From: Chloroflexota bacterium
GTDB lineage: Bacteria > Chloroflexota > Anaerolineae > Aggregatilineales > Phototrophicaceae
Assembly: GCA_026707665.1 (NCBI GenBank)
Contig: JAPOWK010000102.1
Span: forward strand, 1-64,000
Reading direction: 5' to 3'
Length of the DNA stretch: 64,000 nucleotides
In this document: positions 8,354 to 16,793 of the stretch, one piece after another
How positions within the stretch are numbered: the stretch's first letter is position 1
Layout: the number at the start of each line of letters is the position of its first letter
Program-made: the position numbers and the translations under genes
The notes under the pieces: model-generated
Database searches by the model: none
What the model saw: only the letters and a program-made list of their open reading frames with translations
What the model was told of the DNA's origin: nothing

Positions 8354-9022
8354 TTGCGTGAGCGAATCCTTCTAATCGGAACAGCGCGCTGGGCCGCTAA
8401 CCTGCGGCGCCATTCTGAAGTGGCGCAGGCACAGAGTGGAAAAGGCGCCCGAGCCTTCGACGGACAGCAATTCAATCTGATTGTGATTGACGCCGCCTCA
8501 ATGTATATCTCGGGCGAGCGGATCTGCCGCGAAATGAAGGCGCGCTTCCCCGTCGCGGCGCAGATTCTCATTTCTGGCTTGCACCGGGCGGATAGCGTTT
8601 CGGAAGCCGACGTCATCCTGGACGCAGATGTGACGGCGCGGCAATTGAGAGGCGCGGTTTCGAGATTGTTGAGCGCCGATCCGCACGATTTCTTGTGCTG
8701 CGGACCGTTTCGCTTGAATCGAACGACGCGTATCTTGCATTCGCACGGCCGGCCGATTCCGCTTAATCCCAAGCTGGCGGGATTGATTGAGCTCCTGATG
8801 TGCTGCCCCAATCAGACGCTGCCGCGAGCCCATATCATGCAAGCAGTGTGGAAGACCGCTTATCTGGGCGACACGCGAACGCTCTATGTTCATATTCGGC
8901 GCGCGCGTGAAGTCCTGGAGCACGACCCGGAGAACCCGGTCTACCTGAAGACGGTGCGCCGGCAGGGCTATAGGTTTGAAATTGCGGAGAACGAAAAGCC
9001 GGCGATCGGCGCCGGACGCTGA
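8354..9022 (+). CDS. Orphan OmpR-type regulator with a degenerate receiver
   Basis: A 222-residue protein. The C-terminal ~100 residues are a clear OmpR-type winged helix (NPKLAGLIELL, then RTLYVHIRRAREVLE and VRRQGYRFE). The N-terminal ~110 residues have receiver-like length and strand pattern with an aspartate at the strand-3 end (LIVIDAAS). The N-terminal acidic pair is replaced by LLIGTAR and the KP lysine motif is absent. It probably does not undergo ordinary Asp phosphorylation. It starts with TTG 8354 after GGGAAGG. No kinase gene is adjacent. Targets are unknown; the upstream aminotransferase gene is only 20 bp away and probably co-transcribed. Confidence 0.85.
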   Translation: MRERILLIGTARWAANLRRHSEVAQAQSGKGARAFDGQQFNLIVIDAASMYISGERICREMKARFPVAAQILISGLHRADSVSEADVILDADVTARQLRGAVSRLLSADPHDFLCCGPFRLNRTTRILHSHGRPIPLNPKLAGLIELLMCCPNQTLPRAHIMQAVWKTAYLGDTRTLYVHIRRAREVLEHDPENPVYLKTVRRQGYRFEIAENEKPAIGAGR

Positions 9023-9049
9023 CCGGTTGAATGCGTTCGTATCGAGGCG

Positions 9050-9316
9050 CTACTTCTCCAGTTGCGCGAGCTGCTTCATTAGCCGGCTTTTGCGCCGCGC
9101 GGCATTACGTTTGTGTACGACACCGCGGCTCGCCAGCTTGTCCAGGTCGCGCACGGCGATTTGAGTCGCTCCACGCGCCTCTTCGAGATTGCCGCTCTCG
9201 ATTGCCACGCGGGCTTTCTTGACCAAGGTGCGCGCGCGATTGCGGTAGGTGCGGTTATGAAGGCGCCGCTTTTCGTTTTGTCGTATGCGTTTAATCGCTG
9301 ATTTATGAGTTGCCAT
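9050..9316 (-). CDS. rpsT: 30S ribosomal protein S20
   Basis: An 88-residue, strongly basic helical protein starting MATHKSAIKRIRQNEKRR, which is diagnostic for S20. It binds 16S rRNA in the body of the small subunit. The length is normal. The gene is monocistronic and convergent with the orphan regulator (28-bp gap). It has its own promoter and an unusual leader hairpin between a distant AAGGAG and the ATG, described separately. S20 is known to autoregulate its translation in enterobacteria; whether that occurs here is not shown. Confidence 0.97.
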   Translation of the reverse strand: MATHKSAIKRIRQNEKRRLHNRTYRNRARTLVKKARVAIESGNLEEARGATQIAVRDLDKLASRGVVHKRNAARRKSRLMKQLAQLEK

Positions 9317-9330
9317 TGTGCTGGTAGCCG

Positions 9331-9345
9331 GGAAGCTTAGCTTCC
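9331..9345 (-). promoter_or_regulatory. Perfect 15-bp palindrome in the rpsT leader
   Basis: GGAAGCT-T-AGCTTCC forms a short perfect palindrome 14 nt upstream of the rpsT ATG. The only good Shine-Dalgarno match (AAGGAG, about 9348-9353) lies on the far side of it. Folding the palindrome would bring that site closer to the start codon, so it could influence S20 translation. Function is inferred from position only. Confidence 0.4.
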
Positions 9346-9406
9346 TGCTCCTTTCTTAGCGTACGTTGAACATTCCGCGCTCAACTCGAATCCAATTCAG
9401 CGCGTG

Positions 9407-9435
9407 ATATTATCATGTTGATTCAAGACTGTCTA
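9407..9435 (-). promoter_or_regulatory. Candidate sigma-70-type promoter of rpsT
   Basis: Reading leftwards: TAGACA (9435-9430), a 17-bp spacer, TAATAT (9412-9407). Transcription would begin near 9400, giving a leader of about 85 nt before the rpsT ATG. Confidence 0.55.
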
Positions 9436-9494
9436 TAGCGCATTGCCGCATCTTGCCGCGCGGCGCTTCGCCGGCATCACCCGATTCCTGCGCC

Positions 9495-10439
9495 TCAGTC
9501 TGCGATTTTTGGATCGAAGGCGTCGCGCAGTCCATCGCCCAGCAGGAAGAAGCAGAACACGGTCATGGTGATCAAGAAGCCCGGTATGAAAACGAGGTGC
9601 TGAGCGCGCCGGGCATAGTCCAGCCCGCCATTCAGCATATTGCCCCAGGTTGCCGTCGGCGCGCGAACGCCAAATCCGAGAAAGCTGAGCGCGGATTCTG
9701 CCAAAATCAGGGCGCCCAATGTCAGTGAAAGATCGACGATAATCAACGACAAAATATTCGGCACGATATGCAGAAACATGATGCGCAGATTTGACGCGCC
9801 CACAGCTCTCGCGGCAATGACATATTCTCGTTCCTTGATCGAATAGGTCTGCCCGCGCACAAGCCGGGTGGTGCCGGTCCAGCCGGTGATCCCCAATATC
9901 AGCACCAAGGTTAGCGGCGAGGGTGAGAGCAACGAGGTGATCAAGATCAACAGGAATAAGCTCGGAATAGAGTTCCAGGTGGTGACGAACCACATGATAA
10001 AATCGTCTAGTAGTCCACCATAAAAGCCGGCAAAGGCGCCGACTGCTATGCCAATACCAATAGCTAGAAAGGCAGCGGCGAAAGCGATGCTGAGCGACAC
10101 TTGCCCGCCATAGAGCAGCCGGCTCAAATGGTCGCGCCCCAGCTCGTCGGTTCCAAACGGGTGTCCCTTCGAAAACATCGGGGCGTAATTGTTGCGCAAA
10201 TCTTGCGTGATCGGATCCACTTGGAATACCTCGTCAATCAGCGGCGCCGCCATGCAAATGGCCGCTAAGACCACGATGACGAGTATGGCGCCTACGGTAG
10301 CGCGGTCCTGTCGGATATGGCGCAGCGCCCGCTGCCACATATTCAGCGATGGCTTGAAATCGACCAAGTCCGGATGATCCAGCCCGGCGACTTTAGTCTT
10401 GAATCGCTTCGCTTTCATATCTCGACAATTGCCATTCAA
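9495..10439 (-). CDS. Peptide-type ABC transporter permease (DppC/OppC family)
   Basis: A 314-residue permease. It has an N-terminal cytoplasmic segment, a first membrane helix at about 45-65, a periplasmic stretch with the family motif HPFGTDELGRD, and about five more helices. The EAA loop is EYVIAARAVGASNLRIMFLH. This is the C-type half of a dipeptide/oligopeptide (or nickel/opine) importer. Its start overlaps the stop of the B-type permease by 4 bp. No ATPase gene lies in the immediate neighbourhood, so ATPases must be encoded elsewhere. Confidence 0.92.
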   Translation of the reverse strand: MNGNCRDMKAKRFKTKVAGLDHPDLVDFKPSLNMWQRALRHIRQDRATVGAILVIVVLAAICMAAPLIDEVFQVDPITQDLRNNYAPMFSKGHPFGTDELGRDHLSRLLYGGQVSLSIAFAAAFLAIGIGIAVGAFAGFYGGLLDDFIMWFVTTWNSIPSLFLLILITSLLSPSPLTLVLILGITGWTGTTRLVRGQTYSIKEREYVIAARAVGASNLRIMFLHIVPNILSLIIVDLSLTLGALILAESALSFLGFGVRAPTATWGNMLNGGLDYARRAQHLVFIPGFLITMTVFCFFLLGDGLRDAFDPKIAD

Positions 10440-11503
10440 TAACGAACGCGCGGGTCCAAAAATGCATACAGCATATCGGACAGCAAGTATCCGACGATAG
10501 TCAGTACAGAGGCGATGACCCCCGACGCCATAATCACGGGATGGTCGCGACTGAGCAGCGCGTCAAAGAGCAGCAGTCCGATGCCCGGCCAGGTGAAAAT
10601 CCGCTCAATGATGACTGAACCGCCGATAAGGCTCACAAATGCCGGACCCAGGAATACGGTCAGCGGGAGGATCGCATTCCGAAAGCCGTGTCGAAACCAG
10701 ATGCTGCGGCTGCTTAAGCCTTTTGAGCGCGCCGTGCGCATGTAATCGCTGTTGATCGTATCCAGCATTGATGCGCGCATGAAGCGAGACCAGCCAGCGA
10801 TTACACCCAAGGCGCTGACGAGTACAGGCAATATCAGATAGTGGAGGCGTTCATAGATTGGCGGGCAGCCGCCCCGCACCGGCGGGCAGCGTCCTCCCAT
10901 TGGCAAGATCGGCCGGCCGTTGCCGATTCCGAATCCTTCCAGGAATCGTGGGAGCTCGATTCCAAAGTAGATGATTGCCAGCAATCCCAGAAAGAAGACC
11001 GGTATCGAAACGCCCAATACCGCAAAGATCCTGGTGAATCGATCGAAGATTCGCCCTCGATAGACAGCAGCCAAAACGCCAATCACCAGACCGCTCGTCA
11101 AGCCGAACATCAGCACGAATAAGTTGAGCTCGATAGTCGCGCCCAAACGCTCCGCGATCAGATTGAGTGGATTCGAGCCGCGAAACTTGAATGAGGTGCC
11201 GAAGTCGCCACGCAGAATGCCGTAATTGTCGCCCCAGGAATCGACCTCTCCATCGAGGTTCGTATCGACCATCATCCAATCGTCGCCGATCAGCCAGCGC
11301 AAGTATTGGACATAGAAGGGATCGTTGACGCCCAACTGCGCGGCCAGACGATCCCGTTCATCCTGCCGGAACTTTGGGTCGAATGCCAGCAGCGCCACCG
11401 GATCTCCAGGCGTCAACAGCATTAAGAAATAGACGATAACGGTAATGCCAAACAGAGTTGGAATAGCTTGCAGACTGCGCCGTATTATGTATTGATGCAT
11501 CAC
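10436..11503 (-). CDS. Peptide-type ABC transporter permease (DppB/OppB family)
   Basis: A 355-residue permease beginning with the family's N-terminal helix (IRRSLQAIPTLFGITVIVYF) and 'LMLLTPGDPVALLA'. There is a long loop before the second helix containing a DTNLDGEVDSWGDN stretch that is Asp-rich and could bind a divalent ion. A second loop is Gly/Pro/Cys-rich (PMGGRCPPVRGGCPP). The EAA-like loop is YMRTARSKGLSSR. It pairs with the C-type permease downstream and the binding protein 75 bp upstream. Confidence 0.92.
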   Translation of the reverse strand: MMHQYIIRRSLQAIPTLFGITVIVYFLMLLTPGDPVALLAFDPKFRQDERDRLAAQLGVNDPFYVQYLRWLIGDDWMMVDTNLDGEVDSWGDNYGILRGDFGTSFKFRGSNPLNLIAERLGATIELNLFVLMFGLTSGLVIGVLAAVYRGRIFDRFTRIFAVLGVSIPVFFLGLLAIIYFGIELPRFLEGFGIGNGRPILPMGGRCPPVRGGCPPIYERLHYLILPVLVSALGVIAGWSRFMRASMLDTINSDYMRTARSKGLSSRSIWFRHGFRNAILPLTVFLGPAFVSLIGGSVIIERIFTWPGIGLLLFDALLSRDHPVIMASGVIASVLTIVGYLLSDMLYAFLDPRVRY

Positions 11504-11578
11504 GCGAACCCGCTGTATCGCTACCTAAACCTGCTACCAGAGAGCCGAAACTCCCCGGTAGCATGACGGAGTTTGTTG

Positions 11579-13378
11579 TTATGGCATGGCTACAGCAGGC
11601 GACACCCAGGCGTCCTGAGAGTAGGTGCGGGAGAAGGGTGTGGGGTTCCAGTTCATGGTGCCAGGAAGCACGGCAGTCATCGACTCGGATACGTACATGT
11701 AGAAGTAGGGCATGTCGTTGAAGAGGATTTCCTGCACTTGCTCGTAGAGCGCCGTCCGCGTTTCGGTATCGCAGCCGGGGACGACCCTCGCCTGGTCATT
11801 CAACTCAATCAACTCGGCGTTGTAATAGGAGCCGAAGTTGAAGCCCGAGCCCGGCACATCGACTTCGGGATAGTAGAAGGGCGAGATATCCGGATCGACC
11901 GGCAAGCCGAGGCTCCAGCCCAACATATTCATGTCGAAGGTCTGGCCGACAAGCTCGGGCAAGAAGGCGCTGCCCCAATCGATGGCTTCGAAGTTGGCAT
12001 TGAAGCCGACCTTGTTCATCTCCGCCTGGAAGAACAAACCCATCTGCTCGCCGACTTCCGAACCGGCCGGCACGTGCAAGTCGAGCGCCAATTCGCTGCC
12101 GCCGTATTCCGCATCCACCTCGCGCGCGAACAAGCAGTCTTCACAGATTCGCGGCGTATCCGGATCTTCGTCGTGGTCGATCCAGCCGGCTTGCGTCAGC
12201 TTCTCCATCGCCAAATCGGGATCGTATACGTATTGCAGGTCGGCGTTGTACACCCAGGATGTCGGAATGGTGTGCGTGGCGACCTTGAAGCCGTTGCCGT
12301 CGCGGATGCCCTCAATGAGCGCGTCCATATCCACCGCGTGGGAAATCGCCTGGCGGACCAGTACATCGCCCAGAACCGGGTGCGGCTCTTGCGGCAAGTG
12401 ATTGCCGTCTTCATCAACACCGGGCTGCGGATTCTCCGGATTCGCATGATTCATGCCGAAAAAGGTGAATCCGTTGCCGGTGAATTCGAATCGCGGATAT
12501 TCCAGCAAGTCCGGATCCGTGCGGAACTCTTCCTGCCGCGTCGCCGGCACCGCCAGGATGCTGAATTCGCCACCGATGAAACGCTCGGTCTCCACATTTT
12601 CATCGGCCACCTGCAAGGTCACAGACTCTGACGGACTGATGAATCCCAATATTGAATCGGGATAAGATTGGTCGGCGAGCAAGCTGATTCGCTCGCCTGC
12701 GGAGAATTCGACATCTTTGAAGGGACCAAAGGAAACGGTAGGAATGCGCCGCGGCTCGTCCATCATGGCCGCATAATCCTCGCCGTAAAGTTCGGAGAAA
12801 ACGTGAGCAGGCACCGGCGTCACATCGTTAACATCGCTGAAGGAGATGCAGTCCGCTTCGTTAAAGGTCACCACGACCGTGTAATCGTCGGGCGCTTCCA
12901 CGCTGACGATTTTGCCGCCGGCGGGCGTGCCATCGGCCATCGTCTCAAAAATGCCGGCGCGCGGGCTGTCAATCTGTCCGCTGCGCACCGCGTTGACAGA
13001 CCACAAGTAGTCGGCCGAGGTGATGGGCGTGCCATCATTCCAGGCGATATCTTCTCGAAGCTGGATCGTAAGAACCGTACCCGACTCGTCGTATTCCCAG
13101 CCGGAGGCCATGGCGCCCGCCAAATTAGGCTCTTCCAAACCAGTGAACGGGCTGACGCCGATGATGGCTGGGTACATAAGCGAATACACAGCGCTGGAGG
13201 CTGTGTCGCCACCGATAAGCGGATTGAACGTCGCCGGATCTCCCGCTGTGCTACCGTCTATGATTTGGCCGCCCAAGCCGGGACCGGGTGATGCGTCCGC
13301 GTCTTGCGCGCCAATCGGAATGACAATACAGAACGACACCAACAGAATCAACGCTACAAGTTTCTTCATTTGACGCAC
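11579..13378 (-). CDS. Peptide-type ABC transporter substrate-binding protein (family 5)
   Basis: A 599-residue binding protein of the DppA/OppA/NikA family (SBP_bac_5). A signal peptide spans about 1-24 and ends GAQ|D with no lipobox cysteine. The mature protein shows the family blocks 'TFNPLIGGDTASSAVYSLMYPAI', 'LREDIAWNDGTPITSADYLWSV', 'RQAISHAVDMDALIEGI' and the C-terminal 'ALYEQVQEILFNDMPYFYMYV'. It is first in the leftward operon with the two permeases. The ligand is not determined by sequence. An inverted repeat lies 20 bp upstream of its start. Confidence 0.93.
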   Translation of the reverse strand: MRQMKKLVALILLVSFCIVIPIGAQDADASPGPGLGGQIIDGSTAGDPATFNPLIGGDTASSAVYSLMYPAIIGVSPFTGLEEPNLAGAMASGWEYDESGTVLTIQLREDIAWNDGTPITSADYLWSVNAVRSGQIDSPRAGIFETMADGTPAGGKIVSVEAPDDYTVVVTFNEADCISFSDVNDVTPVPAHVFSELYGEDYAAMMDEPRRIPTVSFGPFKDVEFSAGERISLLADQSYPDSILGFISPSESVTLQVADENVETERFIGGEFSILAVPATRQEEFRTDPDLLEYPRFEFTGNGFTFFGMNHANPENPQPGVDEDGNHLPQEPHPVLGDVLVRQAISHAVDMDALIEGIRDGNGFKVATHTIPTSWVYNADLQYVYDPDLAMEKLTQAGWIDHDEDPDTPRICEDCLFAREVDAEYGGSELALDLHVPAGSEVGEQMGLFFQAEMNKVGFNANFEAIDWGSAFLPELVGQTFDMNMLGWSLGLPVDPDISPFYYPEVDVPGSGFNFGSYYNAELIELNDQARVVPGCDTETRTALYEQVQEILFNDMPYFYMYVSESMTAVLPGTMNWNPTPFSRTYSQDAWVSPAVAMP

Positions 13379-13398
13379 CGTCCTCTCAGCTATGAATT

Positions 13399-13429
13399 AT
13401 GGATCGTATGTCCATGAGATTCGATCCAT
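13399..13429. repeat. Inverted repeat upstream of the peptide-binding-protein gene
   Basis: Two perfect 8-bp arms, ATGGATCG (13399-13406) and CGATCCAT (13422-13429), are separated by 15 bp and lie 20-50 bp before the start of the leftward binding-protein gene. This suits an operator or a leader hairpin. The rest of the 291-bp gap (13379-13669) holds no recognisable gene; a TGCGATAAT extended -10-like element at 13607-13615 may serve the rightward cytochrome gene. Confidence 0.4.
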
Positions 13430-13669
13430 TTCAGTCTATCACATAACCAATCTTTAACCTAACGAGCATTAGGAAAGCATCGCTGAAGGTATTCCGCATG
13501 CCTGCGCAAGCCTCGGCGGCTCCCGCCCATCATTGTCGCGTCCTCTTGTCAAGCGCTGGCCGCGCGAAATCCAAGTGTGCTTGCCCTACAATATCGGATT
13601 CCAGTTTGCGATAATGTGACCGCTTTACCACTTGTGACGATTTTCCCAAATCAGGACAGGACGGTCAGC

Positions 13670-14347
13670 ATGAGCTTAAGGCGATGGAAAAAGGCGGGTA
13701 GTCGTCAGTCGCTGCGCTGCGCGGTTTTCGTCTGCGCTGTCTCTATATTGGTGGCCTGCGGCACGTTGGCGCCTCCGGTAATGCAGCACGCGGCTGAGGC
13801 CGAAGCTGCGCCGGCAGATGCGATTGTCGAAGCGACGGCGACAGCGCCGCCGACGGCGACATCCTTGCCGCCTACCGATACACCCATGCCCGAACCGACG
13901 GCGACGCCAACTATGGAACCGACTGTCACGCCGGAACCGACAAGCGCGCCCGCGCTGTCGCCCATTGATCGCTTGGTGGCGGTGCGCGACGCCGAAAATG
14001 GCGCTGCGCTTTTCACTACATTCCAGGAGGCGGCCAACTACGCCTGTTCAAATTGCCACCTCGCGGACAGCGAAAAGACCAACCTCGGACCTGGACTCCT
14101 AAACATCAAGGATCGCGCCGCGACTCGGGTCGAAGGCATGTCCGCGGCCGAATATATTTTCCAGTCCATCGTCGATTCCAAATCTTATACGGTCGAGGGC
14201 TTTGACCCGGAACTCATGCCGCAGAACTGGGCGGAGATTTACAGCGATTTGCAGATCTTCGATATCGTCGCCTATTTGATGACGCTTGAAGGCCGTTCTG
14301 ATATTGACGATCCCGACCCGGTAACTGAAGACGAGAGTTCTGGCTGA
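13670..14347 (+). CDS. Monohaem cytochrome c lipoprotein
   Basis: A 225-residue exported protein. The N-terminus is basic, then a hydrophobic stretch ends in the lipobox LVAC, so lipid anchoring is predicted. A ~70-residue Thr/Pro/Glu-rich linker (repeated TPxPEPTATPT-like units) follows, then a cytochrome c domain with one CSNCH haem site, 'NLGPGLLNI' and a distal methionine in ELMPQNW. 'IFDIVAYLMTLEG' is the usual C-terminal helix. Start ATG 13670 is preferred to an in-frame upstream ATG (13577) because it gives a clean signal peptide. It probably shuttles electrons on the outer face of the membrane. No partner oxidoreductase is adjacent. Confidence 0.85.
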   Translation: MSLRRWKKAGSRQSLRCAVFVCAVSILVACGTLAPPVMQHAAEAEAAPADAIVEATATAPPTATSLPPTDTPMPEPTATPTMEPTVTPEPTSAPALSPIDRLVAVRDAENGAALFTTFQEAANYACSNCHLADSEKTNLGPGLLNIKDRAATRVEGMSAAEYIFQSIVDSKSYTVEGFDPELMPQNWAEIYSDLQIFDIVAYLMTLEGRSDIDDPDPVTEDESSG

Positions 14348-14395
14348 GCGATTCGCGTAACTTTCGACACTTGTTATCCAGTCATTTAGGACCGT

Positions 14396-15886
14396 TTATA
14401 GCGCTTGCAGTTGGCGAATCTCGTCCTGCAGCGCCTGTTCGGCCGCTTTCAATGCCGCGCGTGCCGTATTCAGCCAGTCTCGATCTTTGTCAAGGTGACG
14501 TCGCTGTTCCTTCAATACTTCCGCGGTTGCGCTCGGCGCCGCGCCACCGGGCAGTATGCGACCGTCGACAAATGCCTGCGGATCCAGCGCGCGCTTGAAC
14601 GCCTCTTCGCTCAACTCCAGCTCATGCCCTAGCCGCTCGCGAGCGACCCGGTTTAGAATTTCCACCGAAAGGTCATTGGGCGCCAGCTTCTCTTCATTCG
14701 CGTAAGTGACCAGATCCGCGACGACGCTGTGCGCTTGCCGGAAGGGCAGGCTGCATTCGCGCACGAGCGTATCAGCCAATTCGGTCACACTGGTGAATCC
14801 GGCGCCAGCGCGATCGCGCAAGTGATCGACATTCACTTCGAGCGTGTCGACGACCGCCGCATAGAGCTGCAGGATTTCCTTCGCCGTTTCCAGCGAGCCG
14901 AATAACAGCGGAAAGATTTCGTCTTCGATATCCTGGGTATCGCCAAAAGGAATGTTGTGGCATTGCAAGACGATTCCGTGCGCCAGCGCCAGCATGCGGC
15001 TGATCCGCGCGCGCAGATGCTCCAGGACGACCGGATTGCGCTTCTGCGGCATGATCGAACTGATCTGGATGAAACTGTCATGGATGTGGATCGCGCCGCT
15101 CTCCTGCGTCGCCCAGAACAGCATGTCCCGCGTGACGCGAGACAGGTTGACGCCCAAGCTCGATAGCGCGCCGGCCACATCCGTAAGATTGTCAGAGGCG
15201 CCAATGCTGTCGTAGGTGCTGAGTTGAATGTCATCAAAGCCGAGCAGTCGCGCGCTCAGATGCCGATCGATGGGAAAAGCGGTGCCGGTCAAGGCGGCCG
15301 CCCCCAACGGGCTCTGATTGTTAGTCGCATAAGCGAAACGAAGACGCGCTGAATCGCGCTCCAAGCCGGCTAGCGCGCCGGCGATGTAATGCGCCATCGT
15401 CGTCGGTTGCGCCGGCTGCGTATGCGTATAACCTGGCATCAGCGTCCGCAGGTGCTCAGCGGCGAAATCCAGCAGGCTTTGGCGCAGGCCAAGCAGGTCA
15501 TCCATCGCCGCCAGCAAAAGCGGACGCAGCGCGAGCCGCGTCAAAGCATAGCCGAGGTCATTGCGGCTGCGCGCCAACTGCAAGTTGCCGCCATAAGCCG
15601 CGCCCGCTGTTTCGATGAGATGGTTCTCAATGGCGAAGAACAAGTCTTCCACGCCGCCGCCGCGCCTTAGGTTATCGACGCCGAGCAATTCAACTTGCTG
15701 CAGAGCGTCAATCAGCGCCGTGGCGTTTTCCTTGGAGATGATGCCGCCATGCCGCAGCATGACGACATGCGCGCGATTGGCAGCCAGCATCGGACGGTAG
15801 AAGTAGGTTTTGGCATCCTCAAAAAAGGGCTGCAAGACATACTTATCATAGAGCGGATGGGGGAACGAGGATGCTTCTCGAGACAC
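14396..15886 (-). CDS. Argininosuccinate lyase homologue (fumarase/aspartase superfamily)
   Basis: A 496-residue lyase of the ASL/fumarase/adenylosuccinate-lyase superfamily, nearest in layout to ArgH. The flexible signature loop is SSIMPQKRNP, with the superfamily's catalytic serine position. The helix motif with the general base region is MPGYTHTQPAQPTT. In true ArgH the substrate loop reads GRSRNDQ; here it is ARSRNDLGYAL, with Leu in place of the conserved Gln. The protein is also longer than typical ArgH (~460). It lies 3 bp downstream of a sugar ABC permease gene, not with arg genes, so a role on a related C-N or C-O substrate in that catabolic cluster is likely. Confidence 0.8.
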   Translation of the reverse strand: MSREASSFPHPLYDKYVLQPFFEDAKTYFYRPMLAANRAHVVMLRHGGIISKENATALIDALQQVELLGVDNLRRGGGVEDLFFAIENHLIETAGAAYGGNLQLARSRNDLGYALTRLALRPLLLAAMDDLLGLRQSLLDFAAEHLRTLMPGYTHTQPAQPTTMAHYIAGALAGLERDSARLRFAYATNNQSPLGAAALTGTAFPIDRHLSARLLGFDDIQLSTYDSIGASDNLTDVAGALSSLGVNLSRVTRDMLFWATQESGAIHIHDSFIQISSIMPQKRNPVVLEHLRARISRMLALAHGIVLQCHNIPFGDTQDIEDEIFPLLFGSLETAKEILQLYAAVVDTLEVNVDHLRDRAGAGFTSVTELADTLVRECSLPFRQAHSVVADLVTYANEEKLAPNDLSVEILNRVARERLGHELELSEEAFKRALDPQAFVDGRILPGGAAPSATAEVLKEQRRHLDKDRDWLNTARAALKAAEQALQDEIRQLQAL

Positions 15887-15889
15887 GGA

Positions 15890-16786
15890 CTAGCCTTTCA
15901 GACCGGTCAAGGCGATCCCTTCAATGATGTAACGCTGAAAGATGATGACCACGATCAAAAGCGGCACGACCGATAGCGAGGCGCCGGTCATAATGAGATT
16001 CCAAGGCGTATCGGCCTCCGACGAGAATTGCTGTATGCCCACCGGCAGCGTGAACATTTCGCTCCGCGTCGTTGCGATCAGCGGCCAAATGAATGCGTTC
16101 CAGTTGCCGAGAAAGTTGAAGATGCACAGGGCGCCGATGGCCGGCAAGCTCAAGGGCACGGCGACGCGCCAATACAAGCCGAATTCGCTGACGCCGTCAA
16201 TGCGCCCGGCATCCAGCAACTCGTCGGGCACGCCCTGCATAAATTGCCGCATGAGGAAAATGCCGGAGGCGGTGATGACGCCGGGAAAGGCGATGCCCCA
16301 ATAGGTATCCACCCAGGTGGCGCCGATCGGCGGATTGGAGGACATGATGAACCAGGGGATAAGCAGCATCTCGGTCGGCACCATCAATGAAGTCAGAAAG
16401 ATGATGAATATCGGTCGCTTTCCAGGAAAATCATATTTGGCGAAGACGAAGCCCGCCAGCGAATCGAAGAAGGCCACGCTCACGGTGCTGATCACGGCGA
16501 CGATGAAGGAATTCTTGTACCAAAGGGGGAGGTCGGTCTTGGTGATGACTTCGCTGTAATTGTCCAAGGTCGGCTCGACGGGGAAGACGTTTCGGCGCAG
16601 TATCTCTTTTTCTGGCTTGAGCGATGTGGACAGCATCCACATAAAAGGCACGATCATCGTGAAGGCGATCATCGTCAGCAGCAGGTAGGAGAAAAACTTG
16701 TACTTCCAGTCGTCTCCCGCTTTGCCGACAGCAGCGCCGCGCCCCTGGTCTTTGAAGATGTTGGATGGTGCGATGGATTCCGCCAT
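15890..16786 (-). CDS. Carbohydrate ABC transporter permease (MalG/LacG family)
   Basis: A 298-residue permease (CUT1 family) with about six membrane helices. It has the early 'VPFMWMLSTSLKP' block and the EAA loop ELLDAGRIDGVSEFGLYWRVAVPLSLP split across the conserved AxIDGxS...P pattern. ATG 16786 is chosen over an in-frame ATG at 16843 because it has GAGGCGG just upstream and leaves a 7-bp gap after the preceding stop. It forms the channel with the MalF-type permease encoded upstream. The sugar is not predictable from the permease. Confidence 0.9.
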   Translation of the reverse strand: MAESIAPSNIFKDQGRGAAVGKAGDDWKYKFFSYLLLTMIAFTMIVPFMWMLSTSLKPEKEILRRNVFPVEPTLDNYSEVITKTDLPLWYKNSFIVAVISTVSVAFFDSLAGFVFAKYDFPGKRPIFIIFLTSLMVPTEMLLIPWFIMSSNPPIGATWVDTYWGIAFPGVITASGIFLMRQFMQGVPDELLDAGRIDGVSEFGLYWRVAVPLSLPAIGALCIFNFLGNWNAFIWPLIATTRSEMFTLPVGIQQFSSEADTPWNLIMTGASLSVVPLLIVVIIFQRYIIEGIALTGLKG

Positions 16787-16793
16787 GTCCGCC

